NCBI RefSeq assembly: GCF_007644035.1
Contig: NZ_VMTV02000464.1
Coordinates: forward strand, 98,080 to 162,079
From: Vogesella mureinivorans
Lineage (GTDB): Bacteria; Pseudomonadota; Gammaproteobacteria; Burkholderiales; Chromobacteriaceae
DNA: 64,000 nt
Direction: 5' to 3'
The position numbers and the translations under genes were made by a program. Shown in pieces: positions 7,362-16,221 of this stretch. The first letter of the stretch is position 1. Each line of letters starts with the position of its first letter. The notes beneath the pieces were generated by a model. That model saw only the letters and a list, made by a program, of their open reading frames with translations, did no database searches and was not told where the DNA came from.

Positions 7362-7765
7362 CTCGCGCCAACGGGATGGGGCGCTTCACTGACACCCTCC
7401 CGCTTGATGGCCAAGCATATTCGCTTAACTGACTGGCATTAGCCCCTGTGGCGGTTTTTTTGCGCCGGCAGCATGCTTTTGGCGTATTTTGTCCCCTGCT
7501 GGCGATGCGCGTGATTGGCATGCTATTGGTTTTGGATTGGTATTTTATGTTTCGCGTGGCAAAGTGCTGGCACAAGCTGCCGCACATCGGGTTTTGCAGC
7601 CTGGCCGGTAGCAGGCTACTGCGGTTTTCCGGCGTGCCGGCCTGCTAGGTAGAAATACCTATAGCGCATGTTTGCGATTGACGGCCTTCACGCAGGGCGC
7701 TACATATCAATAAGTTTAATTTGCAAAATACCGTTGCAAAACTTATCGAAATTAGGAGCGTTGCC

Positions 7766-9460
7766 ATGCTGCCTGCCCTGACTATCGGCCAGCGACTGAC
7801 CGTGCTGGTGATTGTGTTAATCGCCATTGCCATGACGCTGGGTGGCTATGGCATGCATACCCAGTCGGCCATTTTGCAGGATTTTTCAAGCACTTATAAC
7901 GACAGGGTGGTGCCGCTGCAGCAGCTGAAAAAAGTCAGCGATGGCTACGCGGTAAGCATCGTGGACGCGGCGCACAAAGTGCACGCGGGGGCGATGGACA
8001 AGGCCACCTTCCTGAAAGAATTGGATGCGGCGCGTGGCACCATCAGCCGCGAGTGGCACGCTTACCGTTCTACCTACCTGACCGACCAGGAGCTGGCGCT
8101 GGCCGGCCAGGCCGAGCAGGCCATGAAGCGTGCAGATGGCGCGGTGGACGAGCTGCGCCGCCTGGTAGAGGCGGGCGACGAAGCGCCGCTACTGGTATTC
8201 AATAACAAGCAGCTCTATCCGGCGCTGGACCCGGTATCCGGCAGCATCTCGGCGCTGATTGACCTGCAGCTGAAAGTCGCCGCCCAGGAATACACCGAGG
8301 CCGAAGCCAGCGCCAATTTCAGCGCCCGCCTGTCTGCCATGTTGATGGTGGCCGGCGTGCTGTTTGGCGCACTGCTGGCCTGGCAGATCATCCGTAACCT
8401 GCTGGCGCAGCTGGGCGGCGAGCCCAAGGATGTGGTGGCGCTGGCGCAGCGCATTGCCAAGGGCGACCTGAGCCAGAAGCTGCAGATTCGTGCGGGTGAC
8501 AGCAGCAGTGTGGTGGCGTCCATGGGCGCGATGCAAAGCGGGCTGATTGCACTGGTGCGCAACCTGGAAAGCATCATCGCCCGCCTGAGCGTGAACGCCA
8601 GCGAGCTGGCGGCGGCGTCGGAGCAGGTGGCAGTGAGCACCGAGGAGCAAACCCGCGCGGCAGCGGCCATGTCGGCGTCGGTGGAGCAGCTGTCGGTGAG
8701 CATCAGCTCGGTCAGCGACAATGCGCGTGATGTGTCGGTAGACGCCAAAGCGTCCGGCACCCTGGCGCGGGATGGCGAGCGCATCATCGATCACACCCTG
8801 CGTACCATCAACACCGTGGCTGATATGGCGCGCGGCTCGCAGCAGCAGGCCGACATGCTGGGCGCCAAATCGCAGCAGATTTCCAATGTGATACAGGTGA
8901 TCCGCGATGTGGCCGAGCAAACCAACCTGCTGGCGCTGAATGCAGCTATCGAGGCGGCGCGTGCCGGCGAGCAGGGGCGTGGCTTTGCCGTGGTGGCCGA
9001 CGAGGTGCGCAAGCTATCGGAACGCACCGCGTCGTCCACGGCCGAGATCAGCCTGATCATCAACGAGATGGTCAGCAGCAGCCAGCAAGTGGTGAAAACC
9101 ATTCACGATACGGTGGATGAAATGGACGCCGGCCTGCAGCAAACCCTGCAGGCGCGCGAGGCGGTAAGCGGCATTAGCGGCAATATGGCGCGTATCAATG
9201 ACTCGGTAGCGGCTATTTCGATTGCGCTGGCCGAGCAGCAGTCGGCCAGCGGCATGGTGGCCAGTAATGTCGAGCAGGTAGCGCAGATGTCGGAAGAAAC
9301 CAGCACCGCCGCCGTACAGACCGCCAGCTCGGCCGAGCAGATGGAGCAGATGGCGCACGAGCTGAAAGCCACCATCGACTTTTTCAACCTGCCGCAGCCC
9401 GGGCAGAGCCGCGGTGGTGACGGCATGCAGCAGGTGGGGGTGGCGGTGCCGGCGGCATAA
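7766..9460 (+). CDS. Methyl-accepting chemotaxis protein with periplasmic four-helix-bundle sensor
   Basis: 564 residues; ATG 7766 is preceded by AGGAG (7754-7758). There is a transmembrane helix at about residues 10-30, a helical periplasmic region to about 190 (4HB/TarH type), a second helix ([18 protein letters not shown]), HAMP ([13 protein letters not shown] onward), and a long cytoplasmic coiled coil with the conserved hairpin [20 protein letters not shown] followed by [15 protein letters not shown]. It senses a small ligand in the periplasm and controls CheA; the ligand is unknown. No che genes are nearby. A terminator and one GCGGCCAAC word follow the stop. Confidence 0.92.
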   Translation: MLPALTIGQRLTVLVIVLIAIAMTLGGYGMHTQSAILQDFSSTYNDRVVPLQQLKKVSDGYAVSIVDAAHKVHAGAMDKATFLKELDAARGTISREWHAYRSTYLTDQELALAGQAEQAMKRADGAVDELRRLVEAGDEAPLLVFNNKQLYPALDPVSGSISALIDLQLKVAAQEYTEAEASANFSARLSAMLMVAGVLFGALLAWQIIRNLLAQLGGEPKDVVALAQRIAKGDLSQKLQIRAGDSSSVVASMGAMQSGLIALVRNLESIIARLSVNASELAAASEQVAVSTEEQTRAAAAMSASVEQLSVSISSVSDNARDVSVDAKASGTLARDGERIIDHTLRTINTVADMARGSQQQADMLGAKSQQISNVIQVIRDVAEQTNLLALNAAIEAARAGEQGRGFAVVADEVRKLSERTASSTAEISLIINEMVSSSQQVVKTIHDTVDEMDAGLQQTLQAREAVSGISGNMARINDSVAAISIALAEQQSASGMVASNVEQVAQMSEETSTAAVQTASSAEQMEQMAHELKATIDFFNLPQPGQSRGGDGMQQVGVAVPAA

Positions 9461-9491
9461 GTATTGCGGCCAACCTTGTTACCTCAATACC

Positions 9492-9520
9492 AAGCCCTGC
9501 CGGCAGCGTCGGCAGGGCTT
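9492..9520. terminator. Bidirectional terminator between the chemoreceptor and ybaK-like gene
   Basis: AAGCCCTGCCG (9492-9502), a 7-nt loop, and CGGCAGGGCTT (9510-9520) form an 11-bp perfect stem between two convergent genes. Confidence 0.75.
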
Positions 9521-9540
9521 TGGCGTGCTGGCCGCCCGTG

Positions 9541-10017
9541 TCAGGCCTCGGCGGTTTGTGCCTGGCAGGCATCCACCCATTGGCCGTCTACAATCTGTGC
9601 CAGCAGCGCCGGGCGGATGCGTACTGCGGTATGCACATCCCCCGCGGCGGGTAGCACCTCGTCAAAGTCTTGCAGCGAGACATCGATATACACCGGCAGT
9701 GGCGTAGCCAGGCCAAACGGGCAAACGCCGCCTACCGGGTGGCCGGTCAGCGCTTGCACGTCTTCGGCGGGCAGCATGCGCCCCTTGCCGAAAGCCGCCT
9801 TGAATTTCTTGTTGTCGATGCGGGCGTCGCCGCGCGCCACCAGCAGGATGGTGCGCTCGTCGGCCAGGCGAAACGCCAGTGTCTTGGCAATGCGCCCCGG
9901 TTCCACGCCGTGCGCTGCTGCGGCCAACGCTACCGTCGCGGTGCTGGTTTCCAGTTCGATAATGTCGATCGCCAAACCGCTGGCGGCAAAGAAGTCACGG
10001 ACAGATTGCAGGCTCAT
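9541..10017 (-). CDS. YbaK/EbsC-family aminoacyl-tRNA deacylase domain protein
   Basis: 158 residues from the ATG at 10017 (AAAGAG about 7 bp upstream); the frame is open further, but that site fits best. A single YbaK/ProXp domain: GRIAKTLAFRL, ILLVARGDARIDNKKFKAAF, then HPVGGVCPFGL near residue 105, the GXXXP-like glycine-rich loop of the family. Members hydrolyse mischarged aminoacyl-tRNA in the cytosol; without an active-site comparison I cannot say which tRNA. It is convergent with the upstream chemoreceptor. Confidence 0.8.
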   Translation of the reverse strand: MSLQSVRDFFAASGLAIDIIELETSTATVALAAAAHGVEPGRIAKTLAFRLADERTILLVARGDARIDNKKFKAAFGKGRMLPAEDVQALTGHPVGGVCPFGLATPLPVYIDVSLQDFDEVLPAAGDVHTAVRIRPALLAQIVDGQWVDACQAQTAEA

Positions 10018-10115
10018 GCTGGGCTCTTTCGTTAAAAAAGCCATTATCGGCTAGTGGCGGCACCATGCAAACGGGCAGCTGTACGCTGCCCGTGACGGTG
10101 GTGGGGTACAGCAGC

Positions 10116-11240
10116 CTAACCGCGTGCGATATCGCCCAGCTTGTCCGAGATATCTTGCGAGGTGGCGGCCTGTTCTTCGCTGGCCTCGGCAATCTGCACC
10201 ACGAAATCGCGCATCTGGTTTACCTCCTGCACGATTTTTTCCAGTGCTGCCTCGGCACGCTGGAAGTCGCTTTCTGTTGCAGCCACCTGCTGGCGGCCCT
10301 GCTCGATGGCGGAGACGTTTTGCTGCACGTCCTGCTGGATTTCCTTGATCATGCCACCAATTTGCTGGGTGGCGGCGGTGGTGCGCTCTGCCAGCTTGCG
10401 CACCTCGTCTGCCACCACGGCAAAGCCGCGGCCCATTTCACCGGCGCGGGCCGCCTCGATGGCCGCATTCAGCGCCAGCAGGTTGGTCTGGTCGGCAATG
10501 TCCTTGATCACGTTCACGATCTGGCCAATGGCCTCGGAGCGCTGCCCCAGCGAGGTCAGGCTGTCTGCCGTGCTGCGTACCATATTGGCCACGGTTTTCA
10601 TGCTCTGGCTGGTCTCGTCCACAATGGAGACCCCTTGCCGGCTTTCGCGCAGCATCACTTCTGCCGATTCGGATGCCGACGCCGTCTGCACCGCCACGTT
10701 TTCGATGGTGGCGCTCATGGCCTGCATGTTCAGCGAAATCTCGCCCACGCGCTCTTCCAGAAACTGGCGGCGGCTGGCGGTTTCTGTGGCCAGTTTTTCC
10801 GCCATCACATTGGCGCTGACATCGCGAAAGCTGGCCATGAAGCACAGCAGCTCGCGGCTATTGCCCTGGCGCCAGATGGGGAAAACTTTTGTCTCGAAGG
10901 TGATATTGCCTACCGGGATCATGGCCTTGTGCACGTCTAGCTTGCCGCTGGCCAGGTCTTGCAGAATGGCGCGGATGCGGTCTGGCGAGACGTGAAACTG
11001 GTGGATGGAGTGCTGGTAGGCTTTGTCTACGTCTACCCCGGGGCGAAACTTCTGGTTCATGGCCGAGCGGTGCTGCGCCAGGGTGTCACGCGCCGTCTTG
11101 TTCATGTAGATGATGGTGTTTTCCGGCGTGGTGTCGGCCAGCATGATCAGGTTGTCTACGCAATCCAGCATCTGGCGCAGCTGGTTGATTTCTTCATCTT
11201 GGGCGGTGCTGGCTTGCTGGCGTTTGATAAAACCGAACAT
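10116..11240 (-). CDS. Soluble PAS-domain chemoreceptor (methyl-accepting type)
   Basis: 374 residues, ATG 11240 with GGGAG 7 bp upstream. There is no transmembrane segment. The N-terminal part (about residues 15-150; [19 protein letters not shown], later [11 protein letters not shown]) reads as a PAS-like sensor. The C-terminal half is a short signalling domain with [20 protein letters not shown] and [15 protein letters not shown]. Lacking HAMP, it should sense an intracellular cue and feed CheA, or act in an Aer-like or cytoplasmic array. It is a single-gene unit; a hairpin ACGGGCAGC/GCTGCCCGT (10071-10093) downstream may end it. Confidence 0.88.
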   Translation of the reverse strand: MFGFIKRQQASTAQDEEINQLRQMLDCVDNLIMLADTTPENTIIYMNKTARDTLAQHRSAMNQKFRPGVDVDKAYQHSIHQFHVSPDRIRAILQDLASGKLDVHKAMIPVGNITFETKVFPIWRQGNSRELLCFMASFRDVSANVMAEKLATETASRRQFLEERVGEISLNMQAMSATIENVAVQTASASESAEVMLRESRQGVSIVDETSQSMKTVANMVRSTADSLTSLGQRSEAIGQIVNVIKDIADQTNLLALNAAIEAARAGEMGRGFAVVADEVRKLAERTTAATQQIGGMIKEIQQDVQQNVSAIEQGRQQVAATESDFQRAEAALEKIVQEVNQMRDFVVQIAEASEEQAATSQDISDKLGDIARG

Positions 11241-11496
11241 GGTTGTCTCCCTGGTGTGTCTGGTGCAGCACTTTTATTGATAGCTTCTATGTAGCACGTT
11301 GCAGGTTTCTTTGTCTGCCATCGTGACAAACAGAGGTATTCCTATCGATTTCGTTGTGGTGCTTGAAATACAGCGTCACTTTTTAAATAAGCAATATGAC
11401 TAAGGCCGTGCCATTACCCTTGCCAGCAAGACTGGTCAACGCTCGTTACCGGCTGTTAATATACGAAGCATATATAAACCGTATAACGAGGTGGCC

Positions 11497-11727
11497 ATGG
11501 GTATCGTCAAGATTTCCGAACAGATGCACGAGACCTTGCGCCAGACCAGCGGGGCGCTTAGCCGCTCCATCAATGCCCAGGCCGAGCACTGGCTGCGGGT
11601 GGGCATGCTGGCCGAGCTCAACCCCAAGCTGAGCTATAGCGATATTTGCCAGCTGCTGATTCGCGCCGAGGCCGGCGAGCGTCTGCCGGGTATTGCCTTG
11701 CCACCTACCACGCAGGAGCACGCCTGA
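11497..11727 (+). CDS. ParD-like small protein
   Basis: 76 residues: MGIVKISEQMHETLRQTSGA then LSRSINAQAEHWLRVGMLAE, typical of the ParD_like family (ribbon-helix-helix-like). GAGG lies just upstream of ATG 11497. No ParE toxin is adjacent. Instead the stop overlaps the start of map in TGATG, so the two are translated together. The upstream AT-rich sequence (about 11458-11487, TTAATATACGAAGCATATAT) contains an imperfect dyad and could be its promoter/operator. A regulatory role for map expression is plausible but inferred. Confidence 0.75.
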   Translation: MGIVKISEQMHETLRQTSGALSRSINAQAEHWLRVGMLAELNPKLSYSDICQLLIRAEAGERLPGIALPPTTQEHA

Positions 11728-12521
11728 TGGCGAACCAACGACAAGTAGTATTACGCAACGCCGAAGAAATCGCCCTGTCGCGCCGCGCCGGTGCGCTGGC
11801 CGCCGAGCTGTTGCAGATGATCGGCCCGCACGTTCAGCCCGGTGTGACCACCGACGAGCTGGACCGCCTGTGCCGCGAGTACATCATTAATGTGCAGCAG
11901 GCCAAGCCGGCCAACATCGGCTACCACGGCTACCCCAAAACCATCTGCGCCTCGGTAAACCACGTGATTTGCCATGGCATCCCCAACGATAAAAAACTGC
12001 AGGATGGTGACATCGTCAATATCGACGTGGCGGTGATCAAGGATGGCTGGTACGGCGACAGTAGCCGCATGTACTACGTGGGCACGCCGTCGCCGCTGGC
12101 CAAGCGTTTGGTGGACACCACCTACGAGGCCATGTGTGCCGGCATCCGCGCCGTGCGCCCTGGCGCGCGCCTGGGCGACGTGGGCCACGCTATCCAGCAG
12201 GTGGCGCTGCGCGAGGGCTTTAGCGTGGTGCGCGAGTACTGCGGCCACGGCATTGGCACCGTGTACCACACCGAGCCGGAAGTGCTGCACTACGGCCGCC
12301 CCGGCACCGGCCTGACGCTGGCGCCCGGCATGATCTTTACCATCGAGCCGATGATCAACGCCGGCAAAGCCGACATCCGCCAGCTGGCCGACGGCTGGAC
12401 CGTGGTGACCAAAGACCGCTCGCTGTCGGCGCAGTGGGAGCATATGGTGGTGGTGACCGAAGACGGCTACGACGTGCTGACGCGCTGGCCGGAAGGCGTG
12501 GGCAGCTACGCGCCAATCTGA
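11727..12521 (+). CDS. map: Type I methionine aminopeptidase
   Basis: 264 residues, identical in length to E. coli Map. AGGAGC at 11713-11718 precedes ATG 11727, which overlaps the ParD-like stop by 1 bp. The five metal ligands can be placed in NIDVAVIKDGWYGDSSRMYY (two Asp), HGIGTVYHTEPEVLHYG (His), IFTIEPM (Glu) and SAQWEHMVVV (Glu), with the substrate His in GYPKTICASVNHVICHGIP. It removes the initiator methionine from nascent proteins in the cytosol and is normally essential if single-copy. A strong terminator follows. Confidence 0.95.
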   Translation: MANQRQVVLRNAEEIALSRRAGALAAELLQMIGPHVQPGVTTDELDRLCREYIINVQQAKPANIGYHGYPKTICASVNHVICHGIPNDKKLQDGDIVNIDVAVIKDGWYGDSSRMYYVGTPSPLAKRLVDTTYEAMCAGIRAVRPGARLGDVGHAIQQVALREGFSVVREYCGHGIGTVYHTEPEVLHYGRPGTGLTLAPGMIFTIEPMINAGKADIRQLADGWTVVTKDRSLSAQWEHMVVVTEDGYDVLTRWPEGVGSYAPI

Positions 12522-12541
12522 CGCTGTTTGCCGTACACGCC

Positions 12542-12574
12542 AAAGCCCCTGTCACAAGACAGGGGCTTTTGTTT
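12542..12574. terminator. Bidirectional terminator between map and hmuV
   Basis: AAAGCCCCTGTC-ACAA-GACAGGGGCTTT followed by TGTTTT forms a 12-bp perfect stem between convergent genes, with T-rich tails on both strands. Confidence 0.88.
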
Positions 12575-12604
12575 TAACGCTGGGGCTAAAGCGTGCGGCG
12601 CGGC

Positions 12605-13381
12605 TCAGGCCACCGCGCCATGGCCGTGTACGTCCAGCTGCCAGCGGCCGGTGGCCGCCTGGCGTTCGGCCCGGATCGGCCAGCGGTACACCTGGCTGAG
12701 CAGGTCGCCGTGCAGTAGCGCGTCGGGCGTGCCTTGTGCGACCAGCTGGCCGTCTGCCACCAGTAGCAGCCAGTCGGCGTAGTTGGCCGCCAGTTGCAGC
12801 TCGTGCAGCACGCACACCAGCGTACGCCCCTGTTGCGCCAGCTGCTGCAGCTGGCGCAGCAGTAGCTGCTGATGGCGGATGTCCAGATGGTTGCACGGCT
12901 CGTCCAGCAGCATCAGCGGGGTGTCCTGCGCCAGCGCCCGCGCAATGGCGGCGCGCTGGCGCTCGCCGCCGGACAGCGTGGCCAGCCGCTGCCCGGCCAG
13001 GCCTTGCAGCGCCATGCTGCCTAGTGCCTGCGCCACGGCCTGCTGGTCGGCCACGCTGCTGCGCCCCAGCCAGCCCAGCTGCGGGCGGCGGCCCAGCATC
13101 ACGTAGTCGGCCACGCACAGCGGGCTGTCGGCGCCTTCGTGCTGGCCTACCCACGCCAGCGGGCGCGGCTGGCCAGCGCGCAGCGGCTGCCCCAGGCTGT
13201 GGCCGTGGCAGTGGCCATGAAAACCGGCCAGCGCGCGCAGCAGCGTGGTTTTGCCGGCGCCGTTGGGGCCGATGATGGCGCACAGGCTGCCGGCGGGGAT
13301 GTGCAGCTGGCGGGCGCTAAACAGGCAGCGGCTGCCCGCGTGCACGGCGATGTGGTCTAGCTCAAAGGCGGGGGCGGTCAT
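12605..13381 (-). CDS. hmuV: Hemin ABC transporter ATP-binding protein
   Basis: 258 residues from ATG 13381 (AAGGAGG about 5 bp upstream), overlapping hmuU by 20 bp. Walker A is GPNGAGKTT, the signature LSGGERQR, Walker B LMLLDEPCNHLD, the H-loop VLHELQLAA. Its length and last-gene position in hemP-hmuRSTUV match HmuV/ChuV. It powers import of heme from the periplasm through HmuU. Confidence 0.93.
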   Translation of the reverse strand: MTAPAFELDHIAVHAGSRCLFSARQLHIPAGSLCAIIGPNGAGKTTLLRALAGFHGHCHGHSLGQPLRAGQPRPLAWVGQHEGADSPLCVADYVMLGRRPQLGWLGRSSVADQQAVAQALGSMALQGLAGQRLATLSGGERQRAAIARALAQDTPLMLLDEPCNHLDIRHQQLLLRQLQQLAQQGRTLVCVLHELQLAANYADWLLLVADGQLVAQGTPDALLHGDLLSQVYRWPIRAERQAATGRWQLDVHGHGAVA

Positions 13382-14366
13382 GACGGCCTCCTTGCAGGCG
13401 GCGGAACAGCCATATAAAGAACACCGGCCCGGCAAAGGCCGCCATCACACCGGCCGGCAGGTCTACCGGGTAGGCCAGCTCGCGGCCCAGGGTGTCGATC
13501 AACAGCAGGAACAGAGCCCCCACCCAGGCCGACCACAGCATCAGCTGGCGTCGCGTACCGCCGCCCAGCAGCGCAATGGCGTTGGGCACCATCATGCCGA
13601 CAAAGCCGATAATGCCGGACAGCGTCACCGCGCCGCCGGCCAGCAGCGCCGCCCCCACGGCGGTAAGGGTGCGCGTGCGGCCAACGTGCACGCCCAGCGA
13701 GCGCGCGGTGTCGTCGCCCAGCAGCAGGCAGTCCAGGTCGCGTGCTACCAGCAACAGCGTGGCCGCGCCCAGCGCCATCACTGGCAGTACGTAGCCGTGC
13801 TCGGCAAAGCGTGCCTCGGCCAGGCTGCCGGACAGCCAGCTCATGGCGCCGCGCAGCGTCAGGTCGTCGGACAGGAACAGCAGCAGGCTGACGATGGCGC
13901 CGCAGCAGGCACCCACTACCACGCCGATGATCAGCAGCCCGGCCTGGCCGCCTTGCAGCAGGCGGTTCAGTAGCAGGATCAGCGCGGTAACGGCCAGGCC
14001 GCCGCCAAACGCCGCCAGTGGCACGCTCAGGCCGCCGATGCCCAGCGCGATCACGGCGATCACCCCCAGCGCGGCGCCGGACGAGGTGCCGATCAGCCCC
14101 GGGTCGGCCAGCGGGTTGCGAAACAGTGCCTGCAGCGCTGCGCCGCTCATGGCCAGTGCCGCGCCCACCAGCAGCGCGTTGGCGATGCGCGGCAGGCGCA
14201 GCTGCCGCACGATGGGGTCGTGCCAGTCTGGCGCCTGCCATTGCCCGGCGCCAAAGCCGGCCAGTAGCCAGATCAGCGCCAGCCCGCCCAGTGCGGCCAA
14301 CCCTAAGCCTGCCCCCGGCAAGCGCGGCCAGGCGGGCAGGGCACCCAGTGTGCGGCTGCTGCTCAT
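13362..14366 (-). CDS. hmuU: Hemin ABC transporter permease
   Basis: 334 residues, FecCD/BtuC-type permease with about ten hydrophobic segments. Family motifs are RLPRIANALLVGAALAMSGA, QALFRNPLADPGLIGTSSGA and LSGIIGFVGMMVPNAIALLG. Its start overlaps the hmuT stop in ATGA, so translation is coupled. It forms the inner-membrane channel for heme with HmuV. Confidence 0.93.
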   Translation of the reverse strand: MSSSRTLGALPAWPRLPGAGLGLAALGGLALIWLLAGFGAGQWQAPDWHDPIVRQLRLPRIANALLVGAALAMSGAALQALFRNPLADPGLIGTSSGAALGVIAVIALGIGGLSVPLAAFGGGLAVTALILLLNRLLQGGQAGLLIIGVVVGACCGAIVSLLLFLSDDLTLRGAMSWLSGSLAEARFAEHGYVLPVMALGAATLLLVARDLDCLLLGDDTARSLGVHVGRTRTLTAVGAALLAGGAVTLSGIIGFVGMMVPNAIALLGGGTRRQLMLWSAWVGALFLLLIDTLGRELAYPVDLPAGVMAAFAGPVFFIWLFRRLQGGRHDRPRL

Positions 14367-15166
14367 GAGGCCAGCGCCCGCAGTTTTTGCACCGTGGCCG
14401 GGCTGGCTACGCCCAGGCGCAGGAAGTCCGCCGCTGGCCAGGCCTCCACGCGGCCTGCTTTTACCGCCGGGCTGGCGGCCAGCTCCGGCCGGGCTTTCAG
14501 CGCGGCCAGGCTGCCGAATACCGGCGCGTTGTGTGCCGCTACGATCACCACATCCGGCGCGGCGCGCAGCCAGGCCTCTGGTGTCATTGGCAAAAAGCCC
14601 TGCACATCGGCCGCGGCGTTCACTGCGCCAGCGGCGCGGATGATGGCGTCGCCCGCGGTGCCGCTACCGGCCACCAGCCGGCCGTCGTAGCTGAACAGCA
14701 CACGCTTGCCCTTGCCGCTGCGTGGTTGCAGCGCCTGCAGCCAGCTGCCGGCCAGCTGCTCGGCACGCCCGGTCTGCCCCAGCGCCTGGCCTACCTGGCG
14801 GATGCCGTCGGCAAAGGCGGCCGGGTCTTCGCTGTGGCGGATGCGGCCAACCTTTAGCCCCAGCGCCTGCAGCTGGTCGTAGATGGCTGGCGGCTGCGCC
14901 TGGTCGCTGCCCAGTATCAGATCGGGTTTGCTGGCCAGCACCGGCTGCGGCGTTAGCGCGCGCGAGCTGCCGATCTCGGGCACACGGGCCAGCTGCGGCT
15001 GGCGCGCCAGCTTGTCGCGGCCTACCAGCAGGTGCTGCGCGTTTAGCGCCAGCACGATTTCGGCTACGTCGGCGGTGAGCGCCACTACGCGGGGCTGTGC
15101 CGGTGCGGCGGCCAGCGCGGGGGCCATGGCCAGCGCCAGCAGTAGCGGCAGGTGTTTACGCCACAT
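14363..15166 (-). CDS. hmuT: Periplasmic hemin-binding protein
   Basis: 267 residues. ATG 15166 opens a Sec signal peptide (MWRKHLPLLLALAMAPALAAA); there is no lipobox, so it should be soluble in the periplasm. The mature part starts QPRVVALTADVAEIVLALNA and contains KPDLILGSDQAQPPAIYDQL, typical of the HmuT/BtuF class III binding fold. It shuttles heme from the outer-membrane receptor to HmuUV. Overlaps hmuS by 11 bp and hmuU by 4 bp. Confidence 0.92.
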   Translation of the reverse strand: MWRKHLPLLLALAMAPALAAAPAQPRVVALTADVAEIVLALNAQHLLVGRDKLARQPQLARVPEIGSSRALTPQPVLASKPDLILGSDQAQPPAIYDQLQALGLKVGRIRHSEDPAAFADGIRQVGQALGQTGRAEQLAGSWLQALQPRSGKGKRVLFSYDGRLVAGSGTAGDAIIRAAGAVNAAADVQGFLPMTPEAWLRAAPDVVIVAAHNAPVFGSLAALKARPELAASPAVKAGRVEAWPAADFLRLGVASPATVQKLRALAS

Positions 15167-16211
15167 GTTCGGCCCCTTTGCGTGGCAGGTGTTTGGCCAG
15201 ATCGCGCCAGCCGGCCAGCTCCGGCTCGCCCTCGATACGCTGGCCAAAGAAGCTGACAATGCTGTGGCCGTGGGCGTCGAACGCCTCGATGGCGGTGATG
15301 ATGCCGTCGCGGGTAGGGCGGCGTACCAGCCAGATCTCGTGCAGCTGGCTGTCTTGCAGGTGCAGGTTGAAGCCGGGGTCGAGGATGTTCAGCCACTCGC
15401 CGATACGCTGCACGCGCTGGATGGCACCGCTGTGGATCTGCACCATGCCGCGGTTGCCGACAAACACCATGATGGGCAGCGCGCTGTCGGCGGCGCGGCG
15501 CAGCAGGGCGTCTACCGCGTCGCCGGCCAGCTGCCATGCGTGGCCTGCCGGCGCGTGGCGGAAGGCTTGCTGGCGGGTGAGGCCGTGCTTGCGCAGCAGG
15601 CCGTGGAAGTGGTGTACATCCTGCAGCGCCAGCCAGGCGTCGGCAAAGCCGGCGGCGTCGAAGCCATCTGGCAGCGGCTGGCTGGCCGGCGCGGCTTCGG
15701 TATGGCTGCTATCGAATAGCGGCGTGCTGTGCGCGTCGGCAAACTCGGCCACCAGCGCCTGCCAGGCGGGCACGGCGCTATCGTCTTTCAGGTACAGCTT
15801 GTGGATGGCGTGGCCGGCGGCGTCGTAAAACTGCAGCGAGCGCAGCGTGCCGCGCGGGCTGGCTTGTTCGGCGGCGTAGGCGTGTACCCAGTGCGCGGGA
15901 AATAGCCGCAGGTCCAGCGCGCCCGGGTTCAGCACCAGGCCCACTTTGTCGGATAGCGTCAGGTTGTCGTAGCGGCCGTCTTTTTCGTGCACGGCCAGCG
16001 CGTTGCGGGTGATGGCCTTGAGCGTGCCCAGTGCTGCCAGGCGCGGCAGCAGGGCGGGCAGCTTGCAGCGCAGGCGGGTGCTGCCGGGCAGGCAGGCCAG
16101 CAGCTGGGCCTCGCTCACGCCTAGCGCGGCGGCGGCGTCACGCTGGCGCAGGTGAGTTTGTTCGGCTTTCAGTGCGTCGTAGCGCTGCAGCAGGGTAAGG
16201 GGGGCGTTCAT
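15156..16211 (-). CDS. hmuS: Hemin-degrading / heme-handling protein of the HmuS/ChuS family
   Basis: 351 residues with two repeated HemS domains. The N-terminal part starts MNAPLTLLQRYDALKAEQ with RDAAAALGVSEAQLLA, the family opening. The second half contains HIMVFVGN-like text (PIMVFVGNRGMVQIHSGAIQ) and LDPGFNLHLQDSQLHEIWLV, typical of ChuS/HmuS. It binds imported heme in the cytosol and may degrade or traffic it. It sits between the receptor gene and hmuT, 10 bp after hmuR. Confidence 0.92.
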   Translation of the reverse strand: MNAPLTLLQRYDALKAEQTHLRQRDAAAALGVSEAQLLACLPGSTRLRCKLPALLPRLAALGTLKAITRNALAVHEKDGRYDNLTLSDKVGLVLNPGALDLRLFPAHWVHAYAAEQASPRGTLRSLQFYDAAGHAIHKLYLKDDSAVPAWQALVAEFADAHSTPLFDSSHTEAAPASQPLPDGFDAAGFADAWLALQDVHHFHGLLRKHGLTRQQAFRHAPAGHAWQLAGDAVDALLRRAADSALPIMVFVGNRGMVQIHSGAIQRVQRIGEWLNILDPGFNLHLQDSQLHEIWLVRRPTRDGIITAIEAFDAHGHSIVSFFGQRIEGEPELAGWRDLAKHLPRKGAEHVA

Positions 16212-16221
16212 GTCTGTCCTT

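Larger units (their letters stand above)
7036..7452. mobile_element. 395-bp IS4-type non-autonomous element with 11-bp target duplication
   Basis: The element is 7047-7441, bounded by perfect 17-bp inverted repeats, TAATGCCAGTCAGTTAA (7047-7063) and its complement (7425-7441). It is flanked by perfect 11-bp direct repeats GCCCCTGTGGC (7036-7046 and 7442-7452). The ends closely resemble those of IS4 (which begins TAATGCC.ATCAGTTAA), and IS4 makes 11-13-bp duplications. No transposase is encoded. Without the insert the site would read CCGCC-CCTGT-GGCGG-T7, a plausible gmhA terminator. Confidence 0.82.

Noticed and set aside
7193-7587. Two minus-strand frames of 73 and 90 codons in and beside the IS4-type element
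   Set aside because: They follow the inverted-repeat structure, lack ribosome-binding sites, and one runs across the element boundary.
11497-11727. Type II toxin-antitoxin locus
   Set aside because: A ParD-like protein is present, but the neighbouring gene is methionine aminopeptidase, not a ParE-type toxin.
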